Counted from the stretch's first letter, positions 17,901 to 26,030 are shown. The stretch is DNA of 37,334 bases from an uncultured beta proteobacterium (GCA_903905655.1 CAIVHG010000082.1:1-37334); one strand, 5' to 3'. A program made the numbers and translations. Notes: generated by a model from the sequence alone, not told the origin.

Positions 17901-18599
17901 ATGGCTGATCGAAACATACGTGCAATCCTGGTGGTCCCTGCCAACAACACGACCATGGAGGTCGAGATCCGGCGCTATTGCCCGGAGATCACGGAGCTCG
18001 AAGTGGCGCGCATCCCGCGTCCGCATCGTCCGCTGGCGGCCGCTGATTTGCCGACCTACCGGCAGAGCACTCTGGAAGTGGTGGCGCCGCTCGCCAAGAA
18101 GCACACCGACCTGGTGATCTACGGCTGCACGGCCGCCGGCTTTCTCGCCGGCCCGCAAGGGGACACGGAGGCGGTGAAGGTGCTGTCTGATCTCGTTGGC
18201 GCACCGACGGTCAGCACCGCCGTCGCCATGGGCGAAGTGCTGCGCGCCAATGGATTGCGCCGCGTCGACCTGGTTTCGCCGTACATCGACTGGAAGAATG
18301 AAATATTGATTCAATTCCTCGCCGCTGCCGGCATTACCGTCCTCGGACGCAACAGCTTCTGCGCGCAAAACCCCACCGAGCTCGGACAGATCACCGGCGA
18401 ACAGGTCTACGAAAAAGCGATGGAGGTCGCACGCGACGGCAGCGATGGACTGTTGATTGCCTGCGTGCAACTGCCGACGATCGACGTCATACCGCAGCTC
18501 AAGGCGCAGCTCAAACGGCCAGTCTGGTCTGCGGTGCGCTGCGCGGCATGGGCTGCGCTGACGGCGCTGTCACAGCCGGCCGAGCGCCTCGCTGCCTGA
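17901..18599 (+). CDS. Maleate isomerase / arylmalonate decarboxylase-like Asp/Glu racemase-fold protein
   Basis: A 232-residue protein of the Asp/Glu/hydantoin racemase superfamily. Two cysteines occupy the facing catalytic positions: Cys76 in IYGCTAAGF and Cys188 in LIACVQLPT. Having both fits maleate cis-trans isomerases and racemases; arylmalonate decarboxylases keep only the second. The N-terminal VVPANNTTMEVEI is the usual substrate loop of maleate isomerases, with Asn in NNTT. Likely cytoplasmic isomerisation of a cis-dicarboxylate such as maleate or a substituted maleate. It has a Bug gene just before it and a Tat-exported binding protein 76 bp after, consistent with uptake of its substrate. 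The substrate remains an inference. Confidence 0.8.
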   Translation: MADRNIRAILVVPANNTTMEVEIRRYCPEITELEVARIPRPHRPLAAADLPTYRQSTLEVVAPLAKKHTDLVIYGCTAAGFLAGPQGDTEAVKVLSDLVGAPTVSTAVAMGEVLRANGLRRVDLVSPYIDWKNEILIQFLAAAGITVLGRNSFCAQNPTELGQITGEQVYEKAMEVARDGSDGLLIACVQLPTIDVIPQLKAQLKRPVWSAVRCAAWAALTALSQPAERLAA

Positions 18600-18604
18600 A
18601 AAAC

Positions 18605-18621
18605 ACCCGCTGCGCGCGGGT
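18605..18621 (+). terminator. Small hairpin after the isomerase-like gene
   Basis: ACCCGC (18605-18610) pairs with GCGGGT (18616-18621) across a 5-base loop, 5 bases after the stop. The absence of a U-tract makes termination uncertain. Confidence 0.3.
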
Positions 18622-18675
18622 CCGGATTGGATGATCGGATAAGAACTGCATACAACCAAAGGGGAGAAAACCGCA

Positions 18676-19785
18676 ATGAGCAAATACGATGAAGAGTTCA
18701 AGCCGGATCGGTCCGCGCGGAGCGTGACGCGCCGCGAGTTTCTGGAGTTGGGTTTGGGCGTGGGCGGCGCATTGCTCGCAGGCACCGTGGGACAGGCGGC
18801 TGCAGCGGCCGCGCCTGCACCCAAGCTCGAAGGCGAACTGGTGTTCGGCTGCAATGGCGGCGGGACACAGCGCATTTTCGAGCAACAGATCATTCCGGAT
18901 TTCGCCAAGCGTTATGGTGTCAAGGTTACCTACGTGACCGGCCAGCCTGCCGACCACGTGGCCAAGTTGAGCGCAGCCAAGGGCAATTCGGGCCTCGACG
19001 CGGTGTGGCTGGGTGGCGCTACCACGTACGTCGCTGCGGACCGGGGACTCATCATCGAAATCGACCGCTCGCGCGTGCCCAACATGCAGTACCTCGATCC
19101 CAAGCTGGAGTTCGAAAAGTCCGTGGTCCCGATCGCCTATTCGGGCAACTGCATGATCTATCGCAGTGACATCTACACCAAGCGCGGATGGGCGCCGCCC
19201 ACCACGTGGTTCGACCTGTGGGATCCAAAGTTGAAGGGCCACACCGGGATGTATTCGACCAGCTCCACCGGCGGGATCGAAATGATCCTGCAGGTCGCGA
19301 AGGAACTCAGTGGCGACTACAAGAAGCTGGATCCCGCGTTTGCCAAGTTCAAGGAGCTGCGTGCCAACGTGCTCGACTTCTTCCCCACCGCGGGCGCCTG
19401 GGAGACGGCAATGCAGCAGGGCGACTTGTGGCTGGGGGTGAACTCGTTCACGCGCGCCAAGGAGATGACGGATGCAGGCATGCCGATCAAGTTCGTGTTT
19501 CCCAAGACCGGGATGCCGCTGCACGATCTGCCAGTGGGCATCGTGAAGGGCGCGCCGCATCCCAATGCCGCGTACGCCTGGATCGATTATCTGGGTTCAA
19601 AAGAAGTGCAGGAGAAGATCGCAGACAAGATGGGCTATATGCCTGCCAGTCGCCAGGCCGTGCTGTCCGATATCGTGAAGCCGTTTTACCCCGACCGCAG
19701 CCTGACCTGGATGCCGGACTGGCGCTATGTAGGCACCCAGTTCGAGACCATCGTGAACCGCTGGAGCCGCGAAGTCGAAAGATAG
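18676..19785 (+). CDS. Tat-exported extracellular solute-binding protein (ABC type)
   Basis: A 369-residue periplasmic binding protein of the iron/polyamine/thiamine-like ABC class (family 1 fold). The N-terminus carries a twin-arginine signal: VTRREFLELGLGVGG (about residues 17-31), then a hydrophobic stretch and an Ala-rich region, cut near AAAAA-AP. The mature domain begins LEGELVFGCNGGGTQRIFEQQIIPDF, with a GNSGLDAVWLGG strand and YSGNCMIYRSD. It would deliver a ligand to an ABC permease, but no permease or ATPase gene lies in the window. The ATG at 18676 follows a GGGGAG ribosome site. It is convergent with the hydrolase gene, with a strong hairpin between. The ligand is unknown. Confidence 0.88.
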   Translation: MSKYDEEFKPDRSARSVTRREFLELGLGVGGALLAGTVGQAAAAAAPAPKLEGELVFGCNGGGTQRIFEQQIIPDFAKRYGVKVTYVTGQPADHVAKLSAAKGNSGLDAVWLGGATTYVAADRGLIIEIDRSRVPNMQYLDPKLEFEKSVVPIAYSGNCMIYRSDIYTKRGWAPPTTWFDLWDPKLKGHTGMYSTSSTGGIEMILQVAKELSGDYKKLDPAFAKFKELRANVLDFFPTAGAWETAMQQGDLWLGVNSFTRAKEMTDAGMPIKFVFPKTGMPLHDLPVGIVKGAPHPNAAYAWIDYLGSKEVQEKIADKMGYMPASRQAVLSDIVKPFYPDRSLTWMPDWRYVGTQFETIVNRWSREVER

Positions 19786-19810
19786 CGTTCCGCGGCATTG
19801 CTACTCAGTT

Positions 19811-19840
19811 CGGTGATCGCAGGTACGCCTGCGATCACCG
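19811..19840. terminator. Strong bidirectional hairpin between convergent genes
   Basis: A perfect 13-bp stem (19811-19823 with 19828-19840) closes the loop TACG. It lies 25 bases after the binding-protein stop and 14 bases from the hydrolase stop on the other strand. A short T-rich run (GTCTTAGTTT) follows on the plus strand. This is the best terminator candidate in the window. Confidence 0.7.
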
Positions 19841-19853
19841 ATGTCGTCTTAGT

Positions 19854-20561
19854 TTAAGCAGCGCCACCTCTTAGATGTTCGTCGAAGAACGCCAGCGTCT
19901 CGGTCCAGGCAGCCCGTGCCGGTCGCTCCCGATAGCGCTCGCGTATGCCGAAATTCGAGAACGCATGCGGGGCATCGCGATAGGTGTGGAACTCGTGCCA
20001 CTTGCCGTGGCGCGTCATCTCTTCGTCGACGGCATGCACCATCTCCATGGGAATATTCGCGTCCTCGGTGCCGAAGAATGCGATGACCGGGCACTTGATG
20101 TCACGCAGGCGCTCGAAGGTGGTCGGGCCGCTGCCGAAGGGCTTCTTCATGTTCGAGGGGTAGAACGCCGCCGCTGCCTTGAACTCGCTGAACGCCGCGG
20201 CGGCCATCATGCTGATGCGCCCCCCCATGCAGTAGCCGAGCATGCCGAGCGGCGCAATTTTCGCGTGGGTCTTCAGATAAGCGATCGCGGCCTTAAGGTC
20301 GTCGATGATTTCGCTGTCGATCACCAGGGAACCGCGCTTCGACGGATCGATATCGGCGGCCTGGCGATGGAATAGTTGCGGTATCGCAACCGCATAGCCT
20401 TCGCGATGCAGCCGGTGCGCGACGTCCTGCATCTCGGCGTCCAGGCCCGGCGCGTGCTGCGCGACGATGATGCCCGGCAGCGCTCCGGCCCGTTCGGGAA
20501 TCGCGGCGTAAATCGGCATCGCACTGCCGTTGACCTTAGTTGCATCCCAGCGCACTGTCAT
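19854..20561 (-). CDS. Dienelactone hydrolase family protein
   Basis: A 235-residue alpha/beta hydrolase of the dienelactone hydrolase family (usual length about 230-240). The nucleophile elbow GYCMGG has Cys111 as the catalytic residue. The acid is Asp in FFGTEDANIP, and the base is His in DAPHAFSN, so the Cys-Asp-His triad is complete. Family members open cyclic lactones such as dienelactone in aromatic catabolism, or hydrolyse other esters. The start ATG at 20561 fits the family N-terminus. It lies alone on the minus strand within a plus-strand block. Its upstream region contains the CCCTCA repeat. Confidence 0.9.
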   Translation of the reverse strand: MTVRWDATKVNGSAMPIYAAIPERAGALPGIIVAQHAPGLDAEMQDVAHRLHREGYAVAIPQLFHRQAADIDPSKRGSLVIDSEIIDDLKAAIAYLKTHAKIAPLGMLGYCMGGRISMMAAAAFSEFKAAAAFYPSNMKKPFGSGPTTFERLRDIKCPVIAFFGTEDANIPMEMVHAVDEEMTRHGKWHEFHTYRDAPHAFSNFGIRERYRERPARAAWTETLAFFDEHLRGGAA

Positions 20562-20612
20562 CCTGCACTCCCTTTAGCTATCGAAATTTATTCTAATACG
20601 TAACACTGTCGG

Positions 20613-20673
<61 letters not shown>

Positions 20674-20679
20674 CCCCAT

Positions 20680-20702
20680 CCCCTCACCCAGAGGGCGAGG
20701 GG
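20680..20702. repeat. GC-rich hairpin next to the hexamer array
   Basis: CCCCTCACCC (20680-20689) pairs with GGGCGAGGGG (20693-20702) with one mismatch, around the loop AGA. It resembles intergenic palindromes found in many proteobacteria. It lies between divergent genes, so it is not obviously a terminator. Confidence 0.55.
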
Positions 20703-20781
20703 AGCGTCGAGCGCGACCGGCTTGTGAGCCGGTTGCGTGATTCTCGAAGAATGAGTTTTAGTTTGGCCTGCGTATATTCAT

Positions 20782-20787
20782 TATAAT
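20782..20787 (+). promoter_or_regulatory. Candidate -10 box before the first SDR gene
   Basis: A perfect TATAAT lies 94 bp before the SDR ATG at 20882. The sequence around 20755-20770 is T-rich but has no clear TTGACA match at normal spacing, so confidence is limited. Confidence 0.35.
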
Positions 20788-20881
20788 CGCATGGCTTCGC
20801 CACCGAGGCGCATGAAGAATCGTCGCCGCAATCGGCGGCAACTTGCATTTCGCGGGAAATCATCTACAGTTAGGTGCAGAC

Positions 20882-21667
20882 ATGGATCTGGAACTGCGTG
20901 GCAAAAGCGCCCTTGTCACCGGGGGCTCGAAGGGCATCGGATTCGCCTGCGCCGTGGGCCTGGCCGCAGAAGGCTGTCGCGTGCACATCGCTTCGCGCAG
21001 CGCGGACGAGCTGGAGCGGGCGCGTGCAGAGATCGTCGGGCGCCACGGCGTTGAAGTCACCTGCCACCCCTGCGACCTGAGCGTGACCGCAAATGCCGTC
21101 GCGCTGGCACGCGATTGCGGCGAGCTCGACATCCTGGTCAACAATGCGGGTGCTGCGCCCAAGGGCCGCATCGCCCAGGTCGACGATGCCACATGGCGGC
21201 ATGCGTGGGATCTGAAGGTGTTTGGCTACATCAACCTGGCGCGCGAAGTCTACGCCGGCATGCGTGCGCACGGCTGCGGCGTGATCGTGAACATCATCGG
21301 GCTCGCGGGGGAACGCAACCAGCCCGACTACATCGTGGGTACCAGCGGCAATGCCAGCCTGATGGCATTTACGCGTGCGCTGGGCGCGGAGAGCGTCGAT
21401 TACGGCGTGCGCGTGGTGGGGATCAACCCGGGCCGCGTGCATACCGATCGTCAGATCGGCCATATGATGGTCGCGGCCGAAAAGAAGTTTGGCGACCGCT
21501 CGCGCTGGAAAGAGATCATGGCCGAGATCGCGCAAACGCTGCCGTTCAAGCGCTCCGCGCGGCCGGACGAGGTGGCGGACCTGGTGGCGTTCCTGGCATC
21601 GGCGCGCGCTTCATATATCAGCGCAACGGTGGTCACCATCGATGCTGGACAGTCGCTGCGCCCATAG
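20882..21667 (+). CDS. Short-chain dehydrogenase/reductase with non-canonical active site
   Basis: A 261-residue SDR with an intact Rossmann core: cofactor motif TGGSKGIG (residues 13-20), CDLSV, and NNAG at 87-90. The catalytic positions are changed. Aligning by the NIxx...AG and ALxxxTRxLxxE landmarks, the Ser position is Gly140, the Tyr position Gly153 and the Lys position Asn157 (segment GTSGNASL). The only nearby Tyr, Tyr150, is not followed by Lys at +4. The C-terminus (NPGRVHTD, then DAGQSLRP) is typical. The ATG at 20882 is chosen by the family start; the frame is open upstream without support. It lies 75 bp before a Bug gene. It may bind cofactor without standard reduction, or use another mechanism. 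Confidence 0.88.
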   Translation: MDLELRGKSALVTGGSKGIGFACAVGLAAEGCRVHIASRSADELERARAEIVGRHGVEVTCHPCDLSVTANAVALARDCGELDILVNNAGAAPKGRIAQVDDATWRHAWDLKVFGYINLAREVYAGMRAHGCGVIVNIIGLAGERNQPDYIVGTSGNASLMAFTRALGAESVDYGVRVVGINPGRVHTDRQIGHMMVAAEKKFGDRSRWKEIMAEIAQTLPFKRSARPDEVADLVAFLASARASYISATVVTIDAGQSLRP

Positions 21668-21742
21668 GCATGATTGCGGGCGGCCGCGCTTTCCGTACGC
21701 GGGATGCAAATGAAAGATAACAATATTTCAATCGGAGGGATG

Positions 21743-22699
21743 ATGCAGCTATCGCGTACTCTTTGCAGCCTGTTGCTGGCAGGTGTGACGGTGGTCTCCG
21801 GCGCTGCAGCCTATGGTCAGGCTTTTCCGAGCCGGCCCATCCGCATCGCCACCTCGGAAATCGGTGGCATCAACGATCTGGCATCGCGCATGATCGCGCA
21901 GGGGCTCGCGGGCAGCATCGGGCAGCCGGTCATCGTCGACAACCGAGGCATCATCGCGATCGACATCGTGGCCAAGGCGACTCCCGACGGCCACACGCTG
22001 CTGTGCTTTGCCAACAATTTCTGGGTGCTGCCATTTCTGCAGGACAATTATCCTTACGATCCGATACGCGATTTCTCGCCCATCACGCTGGTGGTCACCG
22101 CGCCCAACATACTTGCCGTTAACCCCGCAGTGGCGGCGAACTCGGTGAAAGAGCTGGTCGCGCTGGCCACGGCCAAACCCGGCGTGCTCAACTATGGCGC
22201 GGGTGCGACGGGCGGTGCTCCGCATCTGTCGGCGGAATTGTTCAAGGCGATGGCCGGGGTCAACATCGTGCGCGTCAATTACAAGGGCACGGCACAGGCG
22301 CTCAATGCGGTGATCGGCGGCGAAGCGCAGCTGATATTCGCCACGCCGGGTTCGGTGGATCCGCAGGCGAAAGCCGGCAGGCTGCGGGCGCTGGCGGTCA
22401 CCAGCGCCAAGCCCTCCGCACTCGCTCCGGGCCTGCCCACGCTGTCGGCATCGGGATTACCCGGCTACGAAGCAAGCGCGATACTCGCCGTCTTTGCGCC
22501 CGCCCGCACTCCGGCTGCGATCGTCAACAAGCTGAGCCAGGAGATCGTGCGCGTACTCAACCGGCCGGAAGTGAAGGAGCGCTTCCTCAACGCCGGCTCT
22601 GAGGTCGTCGCCAGTACCCCGCAGGAACTCACGGCGATGATGAAAGTCGAGGTGCCGAAATGGGCCAAGGTGATCAAGGATGCCGGCATCCACGAGTGA
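21743..22699 (+). CDS. Bug/TctC-family periplasmic binding protein with shortened loop (third of four)
   Basis: A 318-residue Bug-type binding protein. A hydrophobic signal peptide ends AAAYG before QAFPSRPIR. Loop 1 reads TSEIGGINDLASR. Loop 2, normally Gly-rich (about 14 residues from NR to the VAK/VAN segment), reads NRGIIAIDIVAK here and is four residues shorter than in the other three Bug proteins. The rest is standard: TPDGHTLL, NSVKELVALA and the terminal KVIKDAGIHE. ATG 21743 is preferred because GGAGG (21734-21738) is then four bases away; ATG 21740 overlaps that site. It resembles the fourth Bug protein closely. It precedes the second PrpD gene by 40 bp and is likely cotranscribed with it. 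Confidence 0.9.
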   Translation: MQLSRTLCSLLLAGVTVVSGAAAYGQAFPSRPIRIATSEIGGINDLASRMIAQGLAGSIGQPVIVDNRGIIAIDIVAKATPDGHTLLCFANNFWVLPFLQDNYPYDPIRDFSPITLVVTAPNILAVNPAVAANSVKELVALATAKPGVLNYGAGATGGAPHLSAELFKAMAGVNIVRVNYKGTAQALNAVIGGEAQLIFATPGSVDPQAKAGRLRALAVTSAKPSALAPGLPTLSASGLPGYEASAILAVFAPARTPAAIVNKLSQEIVRVLNRPEVKERFLNAGSEVVASTPQELTAMMKVEVPKWAKVIKDAGIHE

Positions 22700-22739
22700 A
22701 AGTCAGGGACCATAATCTTTTAAGGATCGAGTAAGAACG

Positions 22740-24137
22740 ATGAAAAGCAAAGCATCTGCAGCAACCGTATCTCCGCACATGAAACAGCTGGCCGCCTACA
22801 TTGCCGCGTCACAGCGCAAGGCTTTGCCCAAGGCGGTTGTCGAAAAAACCAAACACCATGTGCTCGACACCCTGGGCGCCATGGTATCGGGATCGCGCCT
22901 GATACCGGGCGTGCGGGCAATCGCCTACGCCAAGACGCTGGGCGGCGCCCCGCAAGCTACCGTAGTCGGCTCCAAGATTGTGACCAATGCCGTCAACGCA
23001 GCGTTGGCCAACGGCATGATGGCACACGCTGACGAAACCGACGATTCCCATCCGCTGTCCCTGATGCACCCCGGTTGCGCCATCGTGTCCGCGGCGCTTG
23101 CGATGGCCGAGAGCCAACACCGCGACGGCACCTCGCTGTTGCGTGCAGTGGCGCTGGGCTACGATGTGGCCGTGCGCATGAGCCTGTCGCTGGGTTCGGT
23201 TGCGTTCCACGGCGTCGGCCACTCCAGTCATTCGTTCGGGCCGACCTTCGGCTGCGCCGCCGCCGGCGCCGCGCTGGCCGGCCTCAATGCGCAGCAGGTG
23301 CGCCACACCCTGTCCTATGCCGCGCAGCAGAGTTCCGGTATCTCGTGCTATGCGCGCGACCTCGATCACATCGAGAAGTCCTTCGACTTCGGCGGCATGC
23401 CGGCGCGCAATGGCATCGTTGCCTCCAGCATGGTGGCGTCAGGCTGCACGGCGGTCGACGACGTATTTTCGGGTGACCGCAATTTCTACGTCGCGTTTGA
23501 TGAATCGCGGCGCATCGACCACACGCCTGAGCCGGAGATGCTGGCGCGCGAGCTCGGCAAGAACTACGAGATCATGTATACCAACATCAAGCGCTGGTCG
23601 GTGGGTTCCCCGATCCAGGCGCCGCTCGACCTGCTGGTCGAGCTGATCCGCAGCGAACACATCGCCGCCAAAGACGTGGAGAAGCTGGTGGTGCGCGCCT
23701 ATACCAGCGGCGCCACCACCACCGACAACCGCGAAATGGCGGACATCAACATGCAGCACATGTGCGCGGTGATGCTGCTCGACGGCATGGTCACCTTCGA
23801 GGCCGCCCACGATCACAAGCGCATGAAAGACCCCAAGGTGCTCGCGCTGCGCAAACGCATCGAGCTCATCGCGGACGACGAGCTGGAAGCGCTGCGTCCT
23901 GAAAAGCACGGCATCGTGCAGGTCACGCTCAAGGACGGACGATATTTCGAGCGCCGCACCTGCCAGGTGCGCGGCACGGTCCAGAATCCGATGACGCGCG
24001 CCGAAGTCGACGAAAAGTGCTATCACCTGATGGCGCCGGTGCTGGGCAAGAAGCGCGCGCGCACGCTGTGCGACACGGTGTGGAACATAGAGCGCATCAA
24101 GGACGTGCGCAAGCTGCGTCCGCTGCTGCAGGCCTAA
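22740..24137 (+). CDS. MmgE/PrpD family protein (second of three)
   Basis: A 465-residue MmgE/PrpD protein of normal length. Conserved catalytic-type positions are all present: HADETDDSHPLSLMHPG (Asp101, Asp102, His104, His110), a His in GHSSHSFGPTFG and a Lys in IEKSFDFGGMPARNG. It is therefore the most canonical of the three paralogues and may dehydrate a hydroxy-tricarboxylate, decarboxylate an aconitate-like acid, or epimerise a related compound. The ATG at 22740 fits the family start (SPHMKQLAAYI) although the ribosome site is weak. It lies between the third Bug gene and the second SDR gene, suggesting a binding-protein/PrpD/SDR module. The precise reaction cannot be assigned. Confidence 0.92.
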   Translation: MKSKASAATVSPHMKQLAAYIAASQRKALPKAVVEKTKHHVLDTLGAMVSGSRLIPGVRAIAYAKTLGGAPQATVVGSKIVTNAVNAALANGMMAHADETDDSHPLSLMHPGCAIVSAALAMAESQHRDGTSLLRAVALGYDVAVRMSLSLGSVAFHGVGHSSHSFGPTFGCAAAGAALAGLNAQQVRHTLSYAAQQSSGISCYARDLDHIEKSFDFGGMPARNGIVASSMVASGCTAVDDVFSGDRNFYVAFDESRRIDHTPEPEMLARELGKNYEIMYTNIKRWSVGSPIQAPLDLLVELIRSEHIAAKDVEKLVVRAYTSGATTTDNREMADINMQHMCAVMLLDGMVTFEAAHDHKRMKDPKVLALRKRIELIADDELEALRPEKHGIVQVTLKDGRYFERRTCQVRGTVQNPMTRAEVDEKCYHLMAPVLGKKRARTLCDTVWNIERIKDVRKLRPLLQA

Positions 24138-24146
24138 AGCGCAGAT

Positions 24147-24165
24147 CGGCTCGCGCTGCGAGCCG
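24147..24165 (+). terminator. Hairpin after the second PrpD gene
   Basis: CGGCTCGC (24147-24154) pairs perfectly with GCGAGCCG (24158-24165) around a GCT loop, 9 bases after the PrpD stop. It may attenuate read-through into the SDR gene 69 bases further on. A T-rich tail is weak. Confidence 0.4.
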
Positions 24166-24233
24166 CTTACTCATTGCAATAGCGCAAGCGCCGCGTGCAT
24201 CTGCCGCCGCGGCGCTTACACCAAGGGACTTAC

Positions 24234-24992
24234 ATGTTGAACATCGATCTCAGCGGCAGGACCGCCATCGTCACCGCCAGCGCCAAGCGCGGCGGGCGTG
24301 CCATCGCGCTTACCCTCTCACAGGCGGGTGCGGCGGTCGTGATCAATGCGCGCAGCGACGCTGCTGCCGCCGACAGCGTGGTGGCGGAAATCAGGGCGCT
24401 CGGCGGACGCGCGGAGGCCTGCGTCGCCGACGTGTCGGATCCGGCAGCGGTCGAGCGCCTCATCGACACTGCAGTCAGCGCTTTCGGCGGCCTAGACATT
24501 CTGGTGAACAACGCGGCGATCCGGCCGGCGGAGAGCTTCGCCGACATGACGCTCGAAAAATGGCGCGCCGTCACCTCGGTCATCCTGGATGGCTCATTCC
24601 TGTGCGCGCACGCCGCGGCGCCGCACCTCAAGCGCAGCGGCCACGGGCGCATCATCAATATCGCCGGCATCTCGTCGTTTCTCGTCTTCAGCGGACGCCC
24701 GCACGTGGTGGCGGCGAAGGCCGGGCTCATCGGATTGTCGCGGGCGCTCGCCATCGAGCTCGCGCCGCACGTCACCGTCAACTGCGTGGCGCCGGGCAAG
24801 ATCGAAGACGAAACGGACAGCGCAGAAGCCACTGCAACCAGGAGTAAGCGACTGGTGGCGAATTCGATTCCGCTGGGCAGGAGCGGCGCGACCAAAGACG
24901 TGGCGTCGATCGTCGCCTACCTGTGCTCCGACGGCATGAGTTACATCACCGGGCAGACGCTGCACGTTAACGGCGGCGCGTACCTCACCTGA
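24234..24992 (+). CDS. Short-chain dehydrogenase/reductase with altered cofactor and catalytic motifs
   Basis: A 252-residue SDR-fold protein. The usual TGxxxGxG cofactor motif reads TASAKRGG (residues 14-21), losing the first two glycines, and NNAG reads NNAA (92-95). In the active site, the segment HVVAAKAGL keeps Lys162 but has Val158 where Tyr is expected, with His157 next to it. The catalytic Ser position falls in NIAGISS. The remaining fold (PLGRSGATKDVASIVAYLCSD, ITGQTLHVNGG) is standard. AAGGGA (24223-24228) is well spaced before the ATG at 24234. It follows the second PrpD gene. It could be an SDR-derived protein with a different chemistry or a non-catalytic role. Confidence 0.88.
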   Translation: MLNIDLSGRTAIVTASAKRGGRAIALTLSQAGAAVVINARSDAAAADSVVAEIRALGGRAEACVADVSDPAAVERLIDTAVSAFGGLDILVNNAAIRPAESFADMTLEKWRAVTSVILDGSFLCAHAAAPHLKRSGHGRIINIAGISSFLVFSGRPHVVAAKAGLIGLSRALAIELAPHVTVNCVAPGKIEDETDSAEATATRSKRLVANSIPLGRSGATKDVASIVAYLCSDGMSYITGQTLHVNGGAYLT

Positions 24993-25029
24993 GGTTGGGG
25001 CGGGCGGCGCATCGACGCCGCTGCGCTGC

Positions 25030-25995
25030 TTATTCGACGCGGATGCCGGCGTCCTTGATGACCTTGCCCATGACGCTCATCTCGGTCTTGATCGCGGCTG
25101 CGAACTGCGCAGGCGTGCCGCCGGCGACTTCGATTCCGGCTGCGAGCAGCTTGTCCTTCACCTCGGGCGTGGCAGTGACGCGCGCGATTTCCTGGTTCAG
25201 GCGGTTGACGATGGCAGCGTGCGTTGCACTGGGCGCATATATGCCGTGTACGGCGACTGATTCATAACCGGGCAGGCCCGCCGCTTCAGCCACGGTCGGC
25301 AAATCGGGAAATGCCGGCGAACGCGCCGCACTCGTCACCGCGAGGGCGCGCACGCGCCCCGCCTTGATCTGCGGCGCGATTCCCCCCGAGGCCGCCATGA
25401 TCATCTGTATTTCTCCGGCAATCGTCGCAGTGAGCGCCGGCCCGGCGCCCTTGTAGCGCACGTTCACGATATTGATGCCGGCCATCGATTTGAGCAACTC
25501 CGCCGCCAGCAGGCCGATTGCACCCGAGCCGTAGTTGAGCGTGCCCGGTTTCGCCTTGGCCAGCGCGATCAGTTCCTTGACCGAGTTCGCGGGCACCGCA
25601 GGATTTACGCACAGCACGGAGGGTGATTTCGCCGCCAGTATGACCGGCGCAAAATCTTTGACCGGGTCCCAACCCACGTTGTCCTGCATGAACGGCGCGA
25701 GGTACAGCGCATTGCTGTGATAGAGCAGCGTGTAGCCGTCCGGTGTTGATTTGGCAACGAGCATGGACATCACGGATCCGCTTCCGCCGCCGCGGTTTTC
25801 CACGATGACCTGCTGGCCCAGGTTGGCGGTCAGCCCCTGTGCGACCAGACGCGCCCCGAGATCCGTGCCGCCCCCGGGTTCCGAGGTGACGATGCGGATC
25901 GGCTTGCCCGGAAAGCTCTGGCTGTATGCGCTGCCGGTGCCGGCAGTCATCAGCGCAGCTGCAATGAACATGCACTTCATTCTCGTACTTTGCAT
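25030..25995 (-). CDS. Bug/TctC-family periplasmic binding protein (fourth of four)
   Basis: A 321-residue Bug-type binding protein. A signal peptide is present (hydrophobic CMFIAAALMTAG), cut near AYS before QSFPGKPIR. Loop 1 is TSEPGGGTDLGAR and loop 2 is ENRGGGSGSVMSM, both of normal length. NSVKELIALAKAKPGTLNYG and KVIKDAGIRVE closely match the third Bug protein, so the two are probably recent paralogues facing opposite directions. AGAGGA lies five bases before the chosen ATG at 25995; an in-frame ATG at 25980 is possible. It is the last gene of a minus-strand operon, 35 bp after the aldehyde dehydrogenase gene. Confidence 0.92.
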   Translation of the reverse strand: MQSTRMKCMFIAAALMTAGTGSAYSQSFPGKPIRIVTSEPGGGTDLGARLVAQGLTANLGQQVIVENRGGGSGSVMSMLVAKSTPDGYTLLYHSNALYLAPFMQDNVGWDPVKDFAPVILAAKSPSVLCVNPAVPANSVKELIALAKAKPGTLNYGSGAIGLLAAELLKSMAGINIVNVRYKGAGPALTATIAGEIQMIMAASGGIAPQIKAGRVRALAVTSAARSPAFPDLPTVAEAAGLPGYESVAVHGIYAPSATHAAIVNRLNQEIARVTATPEVKDKLLAAGIEVAGGTPAQFAAAIKTEMSVMGKVIKDAGIRVE

Positions 25996-26030
25996 CCGTT
26001 CCTCTACATGCATGGTCACCGATCGCGCTT

